Notes: a model not told the origin generated them from the sequence alone. A stretch of DNA of 64,000 bases from Xanthomonas hortorum (GCF_024339125.1 NZ_CP101417.1:3979001-4043000); one strand, 5' to 3'. Shown: positions 37,465 through 47,840, counted from the first letter of the stretch. A program made the numbers and translations.

Positions 37465-38508
37465 ATGGCGCCAACCACATTTCCCGAGCCCGACCTGTTC
37501 TTGCCAGGACAGGGCGAGCCATCGCTGCGATGGGGCGTATTGGGTCCGGGGCTGATCGCAGCGGCATTCGTCAGCGCACTGCGCAAGCACACCAGGCAGC
37601 AGCCGTTCGCGGTCGCCTCACGCAATCGTGCGCGTGCTGACACCTTCGCAAAGACCTGGGCGATGGAGCGTGCGTACGACAGCTACCAGGCATTGGTCGA
37701 CGACCCCGAGATCGACATCGTCTACGTTGCCACGCCCCACAGCGAGCATCTGGAACATGGCTTGTTGGCGCTGCGCGCCGGCAAACATGTGTTGATCGAA
37801 AAACCCATGACCACCTGCGCCGACGACGCACGCGTGCTGGTGCAGGAAGCACGCGCACGCGGCCTTTTCCTGATGGAAGCCATGTGGAGCCGGTATCTGC
37901 CTCACACCTCGGTGCTGCGCAAACTGCTGGCCGATGGCGCAATCGGCGAGGTCCGGCATGTCTTTGCGGACCTCAGTCAAATCGGCCCCAATGATCCGAT
38001 GCATCGGCAACGCCGGCCGGAACTCGGCGGCGGAGCGTTGCTGGATCTGGGTGTGTATACCGTGCAGTTCTCATCGATGATCCTGGCCGCCCCCACCGCC
38101 ATCGCGGCAACCGGTGCGCTGACCGACACCGGCGTGGATGCGTTTTCGACCGTCGTGCTCTCGCATGCAGGAATCGCGCAATCCACCCTGATCAGTTCCA
38201 TCGTAGCCCGCAGCAGCTCGGTCGCTTATGTCACAGGCAGCGAAGGCCGCATCGACCTTGCCGGCGACTTCCATAACCCGACAACCCTGTGCCTGGTCGG
38301 CAACGATTACGCCAGCAAACCCGCTCTGTGGGCAGACCCGACCGGCGTCAACGGCTACGACGGGCTGTCCTGGCAAGCCACCGCCGCTGCACGCTACATC
38401 GGCGAAGGGCGCAAGGAATCGCCACTGCATCCACTCGACGAAGTGGTCCAGATCATGACCACCCTGGATGTGGCACGCGCGCAATTGGGCGTTGGCACCG
38501 CAGCTTAG
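37465..38508 (+). CDS. Gfo/Idh/MocA-family NAD(P)-dependent oxidoreductase
   Basis: A 347-aa dehydrogenase. The Rossmann fold starts at LRWGVLGPGLIAAAFVSAL (GxGxxA-type), followed by VYVATPHSEHLEHGLLAL and the conserved EKP motif (HVLIEKPMTT) that carries the catalytic lysine. The C-terminal half has GGGALLDLGVYTVQ with the conserved GxxxDxG/H region. Substrates are usually sugars, inositols or dihydrodiols. It stands alone, 69 bp after the LuxR regulator. Confidence 0.87.
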   Translation: MAPTTFPEPDLFLPGQGEPSLRWGVLGPGLIAAAFVSALRKHTRQQPFAVASRNRARADTFAKTWAMERAYDSYQALVDDPEIDIVYVATPHSEHLEHGLLALRAGKHVLIEKPMTTCADDARVLVQEARARGLFLMEAMWSRYLPHTSVLRKLLADGAIGEVRHVFADLSQIGPNDPMHRQRRPELGGGALLDLGVYTVQFSSMILAAPTAIAATGALTDTGVDAFSTVVLSHAGIAQSTLISSIVARSSSVAYVTGSEGRIDLAGDFHNPTTLCLVGNDYASKPALWADPTGVNGYDGLSWQATAAARYIGEGRKESPLHPLDEVVQIMTTLDVARAQLGVGTAA

Positions 38509-38526
38509 GACCTCAAACAGCCGCTC

Positions 38527-38778
38527 TTAATCTGCATCCCGGCGCACGCGCGTTCGGTACGCAGCCACATTGTCGCCGTCGATGTGCTTGGCTTGCGTGC
38601 CGGTGATCGTATCGATCTTGCGGTCCGAGCCGGTCACTGGCTTGGCATCGACCGTCGTTTCCCGCTCGAAGGCGTGCGACTGATCGGTATTGCGGTAGTA
38701 CTGGTACAGCACCCAATACAGCGCAGACGCACCGACCGGGCCGGCCAGCAGTAACCACAGTCCGTTGTTGTCGCTCAT
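38527..38778 (-). CDS. Small membrane protein of the SPFH operon
   Basis: An 83-aa protein with one N-terminal membrane helix (GLWLLLAGPVGASALYWVLY) and a charged tail. Its start overlaps the stop of the zinc-ribbon gene by 4 bp, so it is the last member of that three-gene operon. No known domain. Its small size and single helix fit a membrane anchor for the two larger proteins. Confidence 0.7.
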   Translation of the reverse strand: MSDNNGLWLLLAGPVGASALYWVLYQYYRNTDQSHAFERETTVDAKPVTGSDRKIDTITGTQAKHIDGDNVAAYRTRVRRDAD

Positions 38779-40121
38779 GCAGTCACCGCCACGATCCAGA
38801 GGGCAATTGCTTCGATGACGGTGCCGGCGGTGAGTGCGGCCAGCAGCAGTTTCCACTGCTGCACCGGCACGCTGCCCATGGTCTCGCCGGTACGGCCGTT
38901 CACCGCGATGTAGTGCAGCATGCCGCCACCGCGTCCGGGCTGGTGGTACGAGTACAGCCACACCGGCAGATACATCGACACCCAGCGCGTGCCATGGACA
39001 TCCAGCCGCTCCACCTCCCAACGCACGCCGCGGTCGTAGCGGCGCACCGAGCTTTCCACTTGTACGCGGGCGATCGACAGCAGCTGGTCTTCCAGGCGCG
39101 GCCTTAGCTGCTCGACATCGCGGTCGCGCTTTTCCGAGGTGAACCCCGCCAGATACGACGCGTTCCACTTCACTGCATTCTTGGTGTCGAACGGCAGGAT
39201 CGTATTGATGATGTTGTTGGTGTTGACCCGGCTATCCAGGTTGCCGCGTTCGGCAGACGATTCCAGCGGCAGATCGTCCACCGTGAATTCCACCTGCCGC
39301 TGCACCTGGTACACGTCGGCGTCGTAATAGGTGCGCTTGTTCTTTTCGGTGCCTTGCGTGTACTGCCGCGTCTTGATCTCGCCCTTGCCGCTTACGCTGG
39401 CGCTAACGCTGCCATCGACGATCATGTAAGGCAGGTAGACGCCCACCACGTTCTCGGGCGTGAACTGCTGCTTGAAGGCCTTGAGCGCAAACAGGCGCCG
39501 CTTGTCAACGAACTGACGGATACGCGCCACGGCATCGTCTTTGTTGATGTGGAAGGGCAGCACTGCGTCGGGCACCGCGCCATTGGCCACCTGCTCGTTG
39601 ACGCCGAACACATGCCGGCACCAGTGGCAACGCGCCGTCATCGTGCTCTGCGTATTGATGGTCACCTCGGCGCCGCAGCCAGTGCACTTGAAACTCATCA
39701 GGCTGGCGGCGTCTGCAGCAATATCCTGCGCGCCCGAAGCGATGACCGTGCCGCGTAATTGGCTGATGCCTTCGCCGAATCCGAACACTTCTTCCACCCG
39801 CGCGCCGTGCCATTCGTGACGACAGAACTGGCAGACCAGCAGATCGGTGCCGAGCTTGAGCCGTATATCGCTGGCACCGCATTTTGGGCAGCGATTGAGG
39901 CCGTCCTTGAGCTCGGCGGCGGCGGTGTCGATGGCCAGCGGGTCGGGCGCCTGCAGCTCGTTGCGGATTGGGGCGGGCAGGGTGGCCGGGTCGAGCTTGA
40001 AACTACCCGGCAACGGCGGTACGTCCTGCGGCGAACCGGGGCCGGTCGCAGGCGCTGCGGGCAGCGGCGGCAACGGAGGAGGTGTCGCCGGCAACGGCGG
40101 CGGGATGCGGGAGTCGGACAT
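38775..40121 (-). CDS. TFIIB-type zinc-ribbon membrane protein (YdjG-like)
   Basis: A 448-aa protein with a proline-rich N-terminus, two zinc ribbons (CPKCGAS...CQFCRHEW and CTGCGAE...CHWCRHVF), a mixed alpha/beta core, and two short C-terminal hydrophobic segments around YIAVNGRTGETMG and LLLAALTAGTVIEA. This layout resembles B. subtilis YdjG, which works with YdjH and the SPFH protein YdjI. It lies 18 bp after the SPFH gene and overlaps the small membrane protein. Probable role: membrane-stress or phage-shock-like complex. Confidence 0.8.
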   Translation of the reverse strand: MSDSRIPPPLPATPPPLPPLPAAPATGPGSPQDVPPLPGSFKLDPATLPAPIRNELQAPDPLAIDTAAAELKDGLNRCPKCGASDIRLKLGTDLLVCQFCRHEWHGARVEEVFGFGEGISQLRGTVIASGAQDIAADAASLMSFKCTGCGAEVTINTQSTMTARCHWCRHVFGVNEQVANGAVPDAVLPFHINKDDAVARIRQFVDKRRLFALKAFKQQFTPENVVGVYLPYMIVDGSVSASVSGKGEIKTRQYTQGTEKNKRTYYDADVYQVQRQVEFTVDDLPLESSAERGNLDSRVNTNNIINTILPFDTKNAVKWNASYLAGFTSEKRDRDVEQLRPRLEDQLLSIARVQVESSVRRYDRGVRWEVERLDVHGTRWVSMYLPVWLYSYHQPGRGGGMLHYIAVNGRTGETMGSVPVQQWKLLLAALTAGTVIEAIALWIVAVTA

Positions 40122-40139
40122 GATGGCGGCGCGTCTCGC

Positions 40140-41291
40140 TTACAGGCCCAACGCCTTGGCTTTTGCCGCGTTGTAGTCGTCCTGCGTGATCAGGCCGAGG
40201 TCCAGCATTTCCTTGGCCTTCTTCAATTTGGCGACTACATCGTCGGCAGCGGGTGCGGCGGGCGCGACCGGCTGTTGCAGCCCGCCAACGCCACCCACCA
40301 TGCCGGTGGCCATGCCCACGCCCACCAAACCTGCAGCGCCGCCATGTTCGCCCGCAGACTGGATGCCTTGCGCCACGCTCGCCTGCAAATTGGAGTTGCC
40401 GCGTGCGCCCGCCAGTGCGTCGGCGCGCTGCACGGTCTTGAGCAATTCCCGTGTATTGGCGTCGTATTCGATCGACACGATGGCGGTCTTGACGATGGCC
40501 AGACCACGCTCGGAGTTCCATTGATACGCCTGCTCGACCGCATCGGACAGACTCTTGGCAAAGCCCAGCGAATCCTGCTGCAGCCGCGCGATGCGGTTGC
40601 CTTTGCCCGGATCGTTCGTATACAGGCTGAAGGCCGGCGCCAGCGCACTCACCACCTCGTTGAACAGCTGGCTGGCAGCAGCGTTGTCCAGATCAGTGAA
40701 ATCGAACACCTGGCCCGGCTGCAGGTAGCGCGCAGGCACGAAGTTCTTCACGAACAAAATGGGGTCGACAATCTTCAACGTATACGAGCCACGCGTGATC
40801 GCGCCGACCTGCGTCCCAAGAAAGCCATCGTCCCAATAGATTTCCGACTGCGTGCCGAATCGGTTATCGGGCAGCTCCTTCAGCGACACGAAGAACGCGG
40901 CCTGCTGCGCACCCGGCTGGCCACCGAACTTGAAGCGCTCCCAGCTCTGCCGGATCAGCGGCGTCACCAGGCCATCGCCAGCGAAGATCGACTGCGCATT
41001 GACATCGTCGGAGCGCCATTCGTAACCACCCGGCTCGGCGACAAACCCGGTGATCGCACCGTCCTGCAACAACAGCAGCCCGTAACCCTCGGGAACGACG
41101 ATCTTCGAGCCGTTGCTGATGATGTTCGAAGACCCGTTGGTGTTGGCACCGCGCCCGGCGTTGCTTCCACTCGGCACCGCAGCGAACAGCGCGGCGGTGG
41201 ATGGCAGGCCAGCCGGCACGGTGTAGAAGTCCTTCCACTGATCAGCAAGCACGCCACCGACTGCACCTGCTACCGCCTGCAAAAGACCCAT
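40140..41291 (-). CDS. SPFH-domain protein (YdjI/virion-core type)
   Basis: A 383-aa protein with a flotillin-like SPFH core: IIVSNG/KIVVPEGYGLLLLQDG, FVSLKELPDNRFGTQ, LFNEVVSALAPAFS. A glycine-rich segment (VGMATGMVGGVGGL) and a C-terminal SHOCT-like module (ADDVVAKLKKAKEMLDLGLI then TQDDYNAAKAKAL) follow. ATG 41291 has GGGAG at good spacing. Homologues assemble as membrane scaffolds. First gene of a three-gene operon with a zinc-ribbon protein and a small membrane protein. Confidence 0.85.
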   Translation of the reverse strand: MGLLQAVAGAVGGVLADQWKDFYTVPAGLPSTAALFAAVPSGSNAGRGANTNGSSNIISNGSKIVVPEGYGLLLLQDGAITGFVAEPGGYEWRSDDVNAQSIFAGDGLVTPLIRQSWERFKFGGQPGAQQAAFFVSLKELPDNRFGTQSEIYWDDGFLGTQVGAITRGSYTLKIVDPILFVKNFVPARYLQPGQVFDFTDLDNAAASQLFNEVVSALAPAFSLYTNDPGKGNRIARLQQDSLGFAKSLSDAVEQAYQWNSERGLAIVKTAIVSIEYDANTRELLKTVQRADALAGARGNSNLQASVAQGIQSAGEHGGAAGLVGVGMATGMVGGVGGLQQPVAPAAPAADDVVAKLKKAKEMLDLGLITQDDYNAAKAKALGL

Positions 41292-41462
41292 GACAACTCC
41301 CTGTAATTGGTGACGAGATATTGATGATGGGTGTTGCGCCCACCGCGTTCGCCGCACTATATCAGCAGCGCGCTGGCGTTATGGCGTTGCCCATCCAGGC
41401 ACGGCGTGGTGGTGCTGCAACGACGTGTCGCGGTGCGAGCTAGCGCACGATGCAACAGACAC

Positions 41463-41486
41463 AAAAAGCCCCGCATGCGCGGGGCT
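41463..41486 (-). terminator. Terminator of the small secreted protein gene
   Basis: AGCCCCGC and GCGGGGCT form a perfect 8-bp stem with a 4-base loop; read on the minus strand a T-run follows. It lies about 55 bp past the stop at 41542. Confidence 0.85.
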
Positions 41487-41541
41487 CTATCGCGGTGTTA
41501 TCGCCGCCAATGGCACAATGGCGTAGCAGCCGCTGTCAGCC

Positions 41542-41817
41542 TTACGGAAGATCGCACTTGAGTTTCGCGTCCACGTAATAAGGCTTGGGAACCTCCGGAT
41601 TCGTGCTGGTCTTTTCGAACACCACCTCGAACGAATCCAGATCCGGCTTGCCCTGACGTCCCGTGCAGGCATCCTGCAATTTCTTCTTGACTGCCGCGAT
41701 GCCAGCATCGCGATTGGCGCCGTCGGCGCTGTTGGTCAGATTGGCGACCTCGGCAAATGCCGGCGAACTCATGCCCAACAAGCCAGCAACAACCATAAGA
41801 GCGTGCAGCTTTTTCAT
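41542..41817 (-). CDS. Small secreted protein
   Basis: A 91-aa protein with a clear signal peptide (MKKLHALMVVAGLLGMSSPAFA), leaving about 69 mature residues with two cysteines (DACTG and LKCDLP) that can form one disulphide. A strong ribosome site (AAAGGAGATTGT) precedes the ATG. The mature part (DAGIAAVKKKLQDACTGRQG) has no recognised family. It is an independent transcription unit with its own terminator. Periplasmic or secreted role unknown. Confidence 0.75.
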   Translation of the reverse strand: MKKLHALMVVAGLLGMSSPAFAEVANLTNSADGANRDAGIAAVKKKLQDACTGRQGKPDLDSFEVVFEKTSTNPEVPKPYYVDAKLKCDLP

Positions 41818-42020
41818 ACAATCTCCTTTGCGATGTCTTTAGATCTTCCGGGGGGCATGGACGCCAGCGGCGATCGAGGCTTGGCAAAACAGCGCGCCGC
41901 GAGCTGTCCAGCCCGGCGCAGCATAGGCCGGTCGAGTTAAGGCATCGTGCATACGCGCGTATGCGCCGTGGCGGATCGCCTCAACGTGTTGGCCATCTGC
42001 AGATTCGATCACCTCTCAAA

Positions 42021-42053
42021 CGCAAACGGCCCGGGCAAGCCGGGCCGTTTGCG
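42021..42053 (-). terminator. Strong hairpin terminator after the chemoreceptor gene
   Basis: CGCAAACGGCCCGG and CCGGGCCGTTTGCG form a perfect 14-bp stem around a 5-base loop, 10 bp past the stop at 42064. The T-run is short, but the stem is very stable. Confidence 0.8.
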
Positions 42054-42063
42054 ACGCGCAAGA

Positions 42064-44325
42064 TCAGAACTCCTGCCAGTCGCTTGCATCGTGCGAGGCG
42101 CCTGCGGCCACCGCGCGCTTCGGTGCAGCCGCCGGGCGTACCGGGCTTTTGGCAGCGGCAACAGTTCGTCCAGCAATCACACTGAGCTTTGCAGCAACCG
42201 GTGTTGTCGAACGCAGGGTGCGCGTGCTGTCGTCGCTGATCTTGAACACGGACACTGCCTGCGTCAGCTGCACAGCCTGTTCTTCCATCGAGCGTGCCGC
42301 GGCGGTGGCTTCTTCCACCAGGGCTGCGTTTTGCTGGGTGGTTTCGTCCATCTGCGTCACGGTGGTGTTGACTTGTTCGATACCGGCCGACTGTTCCTGC
42401 GAGGCCGCAGAAATCTCGCCCATGATGTCGGTCACGCGCTGCACGCTGGCAACGATCTCCGCCATCGTGGAGCCCGCCGTATGCACCAGCGTCGAGCCTT
42501 CGGCAACCCGCTCGACCGAATCGTCGATCAGACTCTTGATCTCCTTCGCCGCAGCAGTGGAACGCTGGGCGAGGGTGCGCACTTCCGACGCCACCACCGC
42601 AAAGCCGCGGCCTTGTTCGCCGGCACGTGCGGCTTCCACCGCGGCATTCAACGCGAGGATGTTGGTCTGGAACGAGATACCGTCGATGACCGAGATGATG
42701 TCGGCAATCTTCTTGGACGAAGCTTCGATACCAGACATGGTGCCCACGACCTTGCTCACGATCTCGCCACCCTGTGACGCGACGCTTGCCGCACCGATCG
42801 CCAACTGATTGGCTTGACGGGCATGCTCGGCATTCTGGCGCACGGTGGAGGTCAGTTCTTCCATCGAAGCGGCGGTTTCTTCCAAGTTGGCCGCTTGTTG
42901 CTCGGTACGCTGCGACAGATCCTGATTGCCGGCGGCGATTTCGCTGGCGGCCGAGTTGATCGAGATCGCCGAATGCTGGATACGCCCCACGATTTCGGCA
43001 AGTTGCGCAGCAGTGGCATTGGCGTCGTCGCGCATCTGCGCAAACACGCCCTTGAACTCGCCGCTCATCCGCGCGGTCAGGTCGCCTGCGGCGATGGATT
43101 GCAGCAGCGACGACAGCGACTGCAGGTTGCCATCGGCCGTGGCCATAAGCTGGTTGAGGCTATCGACCATCACATGGAAATCGTATTGGAAGCGGTCGGC
43201 GTCGCCGCGTGCGGTGAAGTCGCCATTGGCCGCAGATTGCGCCAGCTGTTTGATCTGGTGGTTCATTGCAGACAGGTTGGCCTTCACCTCGTCCATGGTC
43301 TGCGTCAGCACCGCCTTCTCGCCGGGCAGGCGGTCCATGCTTTCGCTGAGGTCGCCGATGGCGTAACGCCCCATAATGCGCGCCAGATTTGTCTGCACGG
43401 CCAGATGCGAGGCCACCAGCGTATTGGTGTCCTTGGCCATGCGGCCGTAGTCGCCGGGAAACGCCGTGGCGTCGATACGGAAACTGACCTGGCCATCATC
43501 GTGGCGCTTGGCCATGTCGCTCTGTGCAGTGAGCAAGGATTGCAGCTGCGTCTGCATGCCACGCATGGCCCGCAGCAGGCGGCCGGTTTCATCCTTGGCG
43601 TCGCTTTCCACGTTGTTGTCCAGCTGCCCGTTGGCAATTGCCTCTGCAGCCTTCGTTGCACGTGCGAGCGGCTGGGTCAGGCTGCGGGTGATGAGCCAGG
43701 CAAGCAGGCTGCTGATCACCACCACGGCAACGCCACCGGAGATGATCAATAGCTTGCCGCGATTCATCGACGCCACTGCGTCGGCATAGGCTTGCTGGCT
43801 CTGACCTTCCTGACGCGTCACCAGCTCGCGGATTTTGTCCTGCCATGCAATCGTCGCCGGGCGCGCCTTTTCGCTGAGCAACGCCTGCGCCGGCGTATTG
43901 TCGTTTTGAGCCGCGAGCGCCATGACCTGGTCGTTGATTTTTCCCGAGATGGCGCGTCGCGCATCCATCTCTGCACGAATCTTGCGGCCTTCCTCGGAGC
44001 TGGGCAATGTGTCCAGCTTGGCCCGCAACTCGTTGTAACGCTGACGTTGCGCCTTGATGGTGGAGAGCGCTTCGTTGTTGAGTTCATCGCTGGTTGCCAT
44101 GGCGTACGTGCCCAGCGCGATCAGGATCGATGAATTGGCATCCAGCATGCCATTTCCGATCTGGATCTTAGCCATACGATCGAGCACGATGAAATCGAAC
44201 TGTTGTCGTGCGTTGGCCATGGTGATCAAGCCCGTCGCCACCAGCAGGCTCGACAATAGGATCAAAATTCCAAAGGCGACGCCGAGACGGCGACCGACGT
44301 TATAGCGTTGCAAATAGGCAGTCAT
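42064..44325 (-). CDS. Methyl-accepting chemotaxis protein
   Basis: A 753-aa chemoreceptor. ATG 44325 gives an N-terminal membrane helix ([20 protein letters not shown]), a four-helix periplasmic domain, a second helix near residue 190 ([20 protein letters not shown]), a HAMP domain, further HAMP-like linker repeats, and the signalling tip centred on [20 protein letters not shown] followed by [20 protein letters not shown]. The last five residues, DWQEF, fit the xWxxF tether that recruits CheR/CheB adaptation enzymes. No other che gene is nearby. The ligand is unknown. Confidence 0.92.
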   Translation of the reverse strand: MTAYLQRYNVGRRLGVAFGILILLSSLLVATGLITMANARQQFDFIVLDRMAKIQIGNGMLDANSSILIALGTYAMATSDELNNEALSTIKAQRQRYNELRAKLDTLPSSEEGRKIRAEMDARRAISGKINDQVMALAAQNDNTPAQALLSEKARPATIAWQDKIRELVTRQEGQSQQAYADAVASMNRGKLLIISGGVAVVVISSLLAWLITRSLTQPLARATKAAEAIANGQLDNNVESDAKDETGRLLRAMRGMQTQLQSLLTAQSDMAKRHDDGQVSFRIDATAFPGDYGRMAKDTNTLVASHLAVQTNLARIMGRYAIGDLSESMDRLPGEKAVLTQTMDEVKANLSAMNHQIKQLAQSAANGDFTARGDADRFQYDFHVMVDSLNQLMATADGNLQSLSSLLQSIAAGDLTARMSGEFKGVFAQMRDDANATAAQLAEIVGRIQHSAISINSAASEIAAGNQDLSQRTEQQAANLEETAASMEELTSTVRQNAEHARQANQLAIGAASVASQGGEIVSKVVGTMSGIEASSKKIADIISVIDGISFQTNILALNAAVEAARAGEQGRGFAVVASEVRTLAQRSTAAAKEIKSLIDDSVERVAEGSTLVHTAGSTMAEIVASVQRVTDIMGEISAASQEQSAGIEQVNTTVTQMDETTQQNAALVEEATAAARSMEEQAVQLTQAVSVFKISDDSTRTLRSTTPVAAKLSVIAGRTVAAAKSPVRPAAAPKRAVAAGASHDASDWQEF

Positions 44326-44562
44326 GCGAATCGTCCTGATGTCCAGTAAGTGGCACCGGCTAGCAGGCCGCGTGATGTTCGCGTGAGTGCCTCGGCAACG
44401 TGATAACGACGCGAAAATCGGAAACTTGAACCGCGCGCTCCAGGCTGCATTTAGCTTGCATTTTCGTTCACGTACGTCAGGAAAAAACCGACTGGCAGCG
44501 TAGTGATTATGTGCGTGAGAATGCTGATACCACTGGTCAGTTCGCCTCCAGCAGATGCTTGT

Positions 44563-44596
44563 ACGCAACAAGCGGGGTTTCCCACGCTTGTTGCGT
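44563..44596 (-). terminator. Hairpin terminator after the NmrA-like gene
   Basis: ACGCAACAAGCG and CGCTTGTTGCGT form a perfect 12-bp stem with a 10-base loop, about 10 bp past the stop at 44606. No long T-run. Confidence 0.65.
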
Positions 44597-44605
44597 CGCA
44601 TGCGA

Positions 44606-45475
44606 TCAAGCCCGCGCCGTCGCCTCGCGCACGAAGTCTTCATAGGTGCGCAGCGGGCGCCCCAGCATGGCCTGCAGTTTTTCTACCGTGCCGTCGGCTG
44701 CCTGCATGCCGAATCTCTGGATACCGGCCATCATCAGGCGCATGTCGTAGGCCAGCCAGGATGGGCCGTAGGCCGCCATCTGCGCTTCGAACGCGGCCAC
44801 GTCGTCGCCCGCGTAGGCGATCTCGCGCCCAAGCGCCGAACTCCAAACCTTCGCAACAGAGCTGCCCGTGACGGCATGTGGGCCAACCAGTTCGAGCGTG
44901 ACACGTGCGAGCGCGGCAGGTGCACGGTCGCGTCGCAGCAGCTCGACAACCGCGATGTCTGCGATATCGCGCGCATCGATCATGGCCACACCCGCAGAGC
45001 CGATCGGCATCGGGTAGACACCGTAGTCCTGAATCGTCTGCTGGATCATCGCTTCGTTCTGCATGAAGTACGCAGGACGCAGAATCGTTGCAGGAATATC
45101 CAGGCTGTCGATCATGCGCTCCACCGTGTGCTTGCCGGTGAAGTGGGGCACGTTGGTGAACTTATCGGCATGGATCACCGACAGGTACACGATGCGCTCG
45201 ATGCCTGCCTCCTTGGCCAGATTCAATGCGATCAGCGCCTGCGTCACTTCATCGGGAGTGACCGCATTCAACAGGAACAGCGTGCGCGCCGACGACAACG
45301 CGGCACGCATCGATGCAACGTCGGTGAGGTCTGCGACAACTTCAGTCACACCCGCCGGAAAAACGCGCTTGCCCGGTTGGCGAACCAATGCTTTGACTTC
45401 TGCGCCTGCGTCGGCAAGGCCGTGGGTGATGAGAGAACCGATGGTGCCGGTGGCACCGATGACAAGAATGCTCAT
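44606..45475 (-). CDS. NmrA-like NAD(P)-binding protein
   Basis: A 289-aa atypical short-chain dehydrogenase. The Rossmann motif is [20 protein letters not shown] (GATGxxG), followed by [10 protein letters not shown] for cofactor phosphate and [15 protein letters not shown]. No catalytic Tyr-x3-Lys pair is obvious, as in NmrA/azoreductase-like members that sense or use NAD(P)H. A LysR-family gene lies divergently 142 bp away, the usual layout for a regulator and its target. Confidence 0.85.
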   Translation of the reverse strand: MSILVIGATGTIGSLITHGLADAGAEVKALVRQPGKRVFPAGVTEVVADLTDVASMRAALSSARTLFLLNAVTPDEVTQALIALNLAKEAGIERIVYLSVIHADKFTNVPHFTGKHTVERMIDSLDIPATILRPAYFMQNEAMIQQTIQDYGVYPMPIGSAGVAMIDARDIADIAVVELLRRDRAPAALARVTLELVGPHAVTGSSVAKVWSSALGREIAYAGDDVAAFEAQMAAYGPSWLAYDMRLMMAGIQRFGMQAADGTVEKLQAMLGRPLRTYEDFVREATARA

Positions 45476-45617
45476 GTGAATCTCCTGCTATGGATGGAAG
45501 AGGCGTCAGTGCGACATCGCTGCCACGACTGACGTTGCGGTGACCAGACGATAGGCCGTTGCACCTCCAAGACGAAGACGCCAAGATGTGGACGCCTGGT
45601 TTCAAATCTGGAACACC

Positions 45618-46493
45618 ATGGATCTCAATGCATTGATCGATTTCGCGCTGGTCGCAGCGAACCAGGGCCTGGGAAAGGCGAGCCGTGCCAGTGGCAGATC
45701 CAAGGCAACCTTGTCGCGGCGCATTGCCGATCTCGAAGAGCAGTTGGGGGTGCGACTGGTCGAGCGCAGTGCCCGTGGCCTCAGGCTCACCGAAGCCGGG
45801 CAGCTGCTGATGGACCGCACCGAAGTGCCGTTGAGCGAGGTGGCCGAGGCCATGGCTGCCGCACGCGAAGGGCTCTCGACACCGCGCGGACGCTTGCGGG
45901 TGGCATCTCCCGTGCTGTTCTCGCAATTGGCGATGGGACGTATTGGCGCAGAGTTCTGCGCGGCCTATCCGGAGATCATGCTCGAGGTGATGGCAGAAGA
46001 CCGCACGGTCGATCTGGTGGAAGAGCAGTTCGATGTGGCCATCCGCATCAACCCAAGCCCGGACAGCAGCCTGGTCGGGCGGTGTTTTGCCAAGGATCGG
46101 CTGGTTGTCGTGGCTGCGCCCGGCATCGCCATGCCCACCAGCGGCGCGCTCACATCAGTTCCCGCTGTGGTGATGTCGAGCTTCCAGCCGACCACATGGG
46201 CGCTCGATGACGGGCGCCTGGTCCTGGAACCCATTCCAAGGCTGCGGTTTTCCTCCTTCCTGATGGTCCGCGACGCGGCGATTGCAGGCGGTGGCGTGGC
46301 GCTGCTTCCGCAGTCGATCGCATGGAACCAACTCGCGCGCGGCGAACTGGTGCAGTGGGGCACGATCGCGGGCGTAGAGCCGGCGCTGTGGGTGTTGCAC
46401 ACTTCCAAACGTCTGGCCGCACCCAAGGTGCGCGCCTTCGTGGACTTCATGTGCGACAGATATCCGGATGTGTCGCTGGTGTTGAAGGGGTAG
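45618..46493 (+). CDS. LysR-family transcriptional regulator
   Basis: A 291-aa regulator with an N-terminal winged helix (FALVAANQGLGKASRASGRS, then KATLSRRIADLEEQLGVRLV) and a periplasmic-binding-like effector domain (RLRVASPVLFSQLAMGRIGA). It is transcribed divergently from the NmrA-like gene, which it probably controls. ATG 45618 gives the standard short N-terminus; an ATG at 45588 would add 10 residues. Confidence 0.9.
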   Translation: MDLNALIDFALVAANQGLGKASRASGRSKATLSRRIADLEEQLGVRLVERSARGLRLTEAGQLLMDRTEVPLSEVAEAMAAAREGLSTPRGRLRVASPVLFSQLAMGRIGAEFCAAYPEIMLEVMAEDRTVDLVEEQFDVAIRINPSPDSSLVGRCFAKDRLVVVAAPGIAMPTSGALTSVPAVVMSSFQPTTWALDDGRLVLEPIPRLRFSSFLMVRDAAIAGGGVALLPQSIAWNQLARGELVQWGTIAGVEPALWVLHTSKRLAAPKVRAFVDFMCDRYPDVSLVLKG

Positions 46494-46506
46494 GGCGGCG
46501 GGATGT

Positions 46507-47228
46507 TCAAAGCGCAGACCGCATGCCAGCGATGCTGCGCTCAACAAGCCGCTGCCCTCCATCCTCAAGATCGCTCGCTTCAATCAGTTGCACAATGTCA
46601 GGCCGCACGCCCATAGCCTGCGTCATGTAGGGCCGCAGGTGGCTCGGGGCGAAGCGTTCCGCAGCAACGCGGTCGATCAAGCGTTGCTCGTTGATTTCAC
46701 CAGGCTGGAGTTCGCTGGTTGGATCGAAAACGTAAAAGTCTTCGCTGACCAAGGCGTTGTAGCCGGAGTCGCCGACCGGAATCCCTTTGATTTCCGCCAA
46801 AGGTAAGCGCCGCTGCCATTCCGGTGTGGTGACGTCATTGATCGCGAGAACTTTGTCGCCGATGCTCAGTGACGTCACAGTCGGATCAAGGATGCGCCAG
46901 ACAACCATCTGCCCATCGCTTGAAGTCCGAAAGAGAACACCAAGCGTCTCGGTCTTCCCGGCCTTCGGTTCGGATAACGCGACGTGCTGGTCGGCCAAGC
47001 CGGTCAATAGCTGCGTCACGGCGGCGGGCGCACTAACGCCCTGCTTTAACGAATTGTCCTGCCAAGCCGCGGTAGATCCCACGACATCTTGCGGAACGCA
47101 TCGCGATAACGCTCGACATAGCTAAGCGACGGGTAGACGCTGCGCAGCGAAGTGGCAAAGTCGCCTGCCACTGCCGCTGGGCCATACAGTGATACGGCAA
47201 GCACAGCGGCTAGATTCAGTGTCTTCAT
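46507..47228 (-). pseudogene. Frameshifted secreted PDZ-type protein (S41 peptidase-like)
   Basis: The first part (47228 to about 47085) encodes a signal peptide MKTLNLAAVLAVSLYGPAAV followed by VYPSLSYVERYRDAFRK; it then shifts by one base near 47085 into the frame that continues as DVVGSTAAWQDNSLKQG to the stop at 46507. The second part has a PDZ-like segment (SLSIGDKVLAINDVTTPEW). The C-terminal catalytic core expected for S41 peptidases is missing. Either a true pseudogene or one sequencing error in a non-catalytic protein. Confidence 0.55.
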
Positions 47229-47487
47229 GATGGGCAGTGCTTCAGGGTGCGAACGGCGCTATAGGCAGGGTAAGTGCCTGAGTAACGTGCCGTTTGGCAT
47301 GGCCGCCTTTGGCCAGAGGCGAACTGGCACGTGCAGGTGGTTGGGCGTTTTTATAGGGATAGGGCAGGGCGTTTCTCAACCTGAAGCGGACATTCGCCCG
47401 CTACCTGTGAGGCAACCGATAGGCCTTACTTCCCGATCATTTGGCCCGGTTATGCGGCGACTTGTTTGCCCGTTCCAGTAGCTCTAA

Positions 47488-47840
47488 GGAACCTCTGAAC
47501 AACGCACCACAGATACGCGACACTACCCGCCTGATGTTGAGGAGTGATCCATGCAACTGACGTTCGGTGACGCTGAGGGCCTGGGCAAGCGCAAGCAGAC
47601 CCGGCGCGAGATCTTTCTGGCCGAGATGGAGCAGGTGGTTCCGTGGCAGCAACTGCTCGGTCTGATCGCGCCGCACTATCCGGTATCGGGCCGGCCAGGT
47701 CGGCAGCCGTACGCACTGGCGACGATGTTGCGGATTCATCTGCTGCAGCAGTGGTATGCGCTGAGCGATCCGGCGATGGAAGAAGCACTGCACGAGATCC
47801 CGACCTTGCGGCGGTTTGCCCAGCTCGGTGGCTTGGACAA
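47488..47840 (+). mobile_element. 5' fragment of an IS5-family (IS1478-like) insertion sequence
   Basis: The left end (GGAACCTCTGAACAACG) and the first 97 codons of a transposase from ATG 47551 (MQLTFGDAEGLGKRKQTRRE; RQPYALATMLRIHLLQQWYA) are present. The frame then runs into the Tn3-family inverted repeat at 47841, after the codons for GGLDK. The IS was therefore split by the transposon or by a later rearrangement; its right half is not found in the window. Confidence 0.8.
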
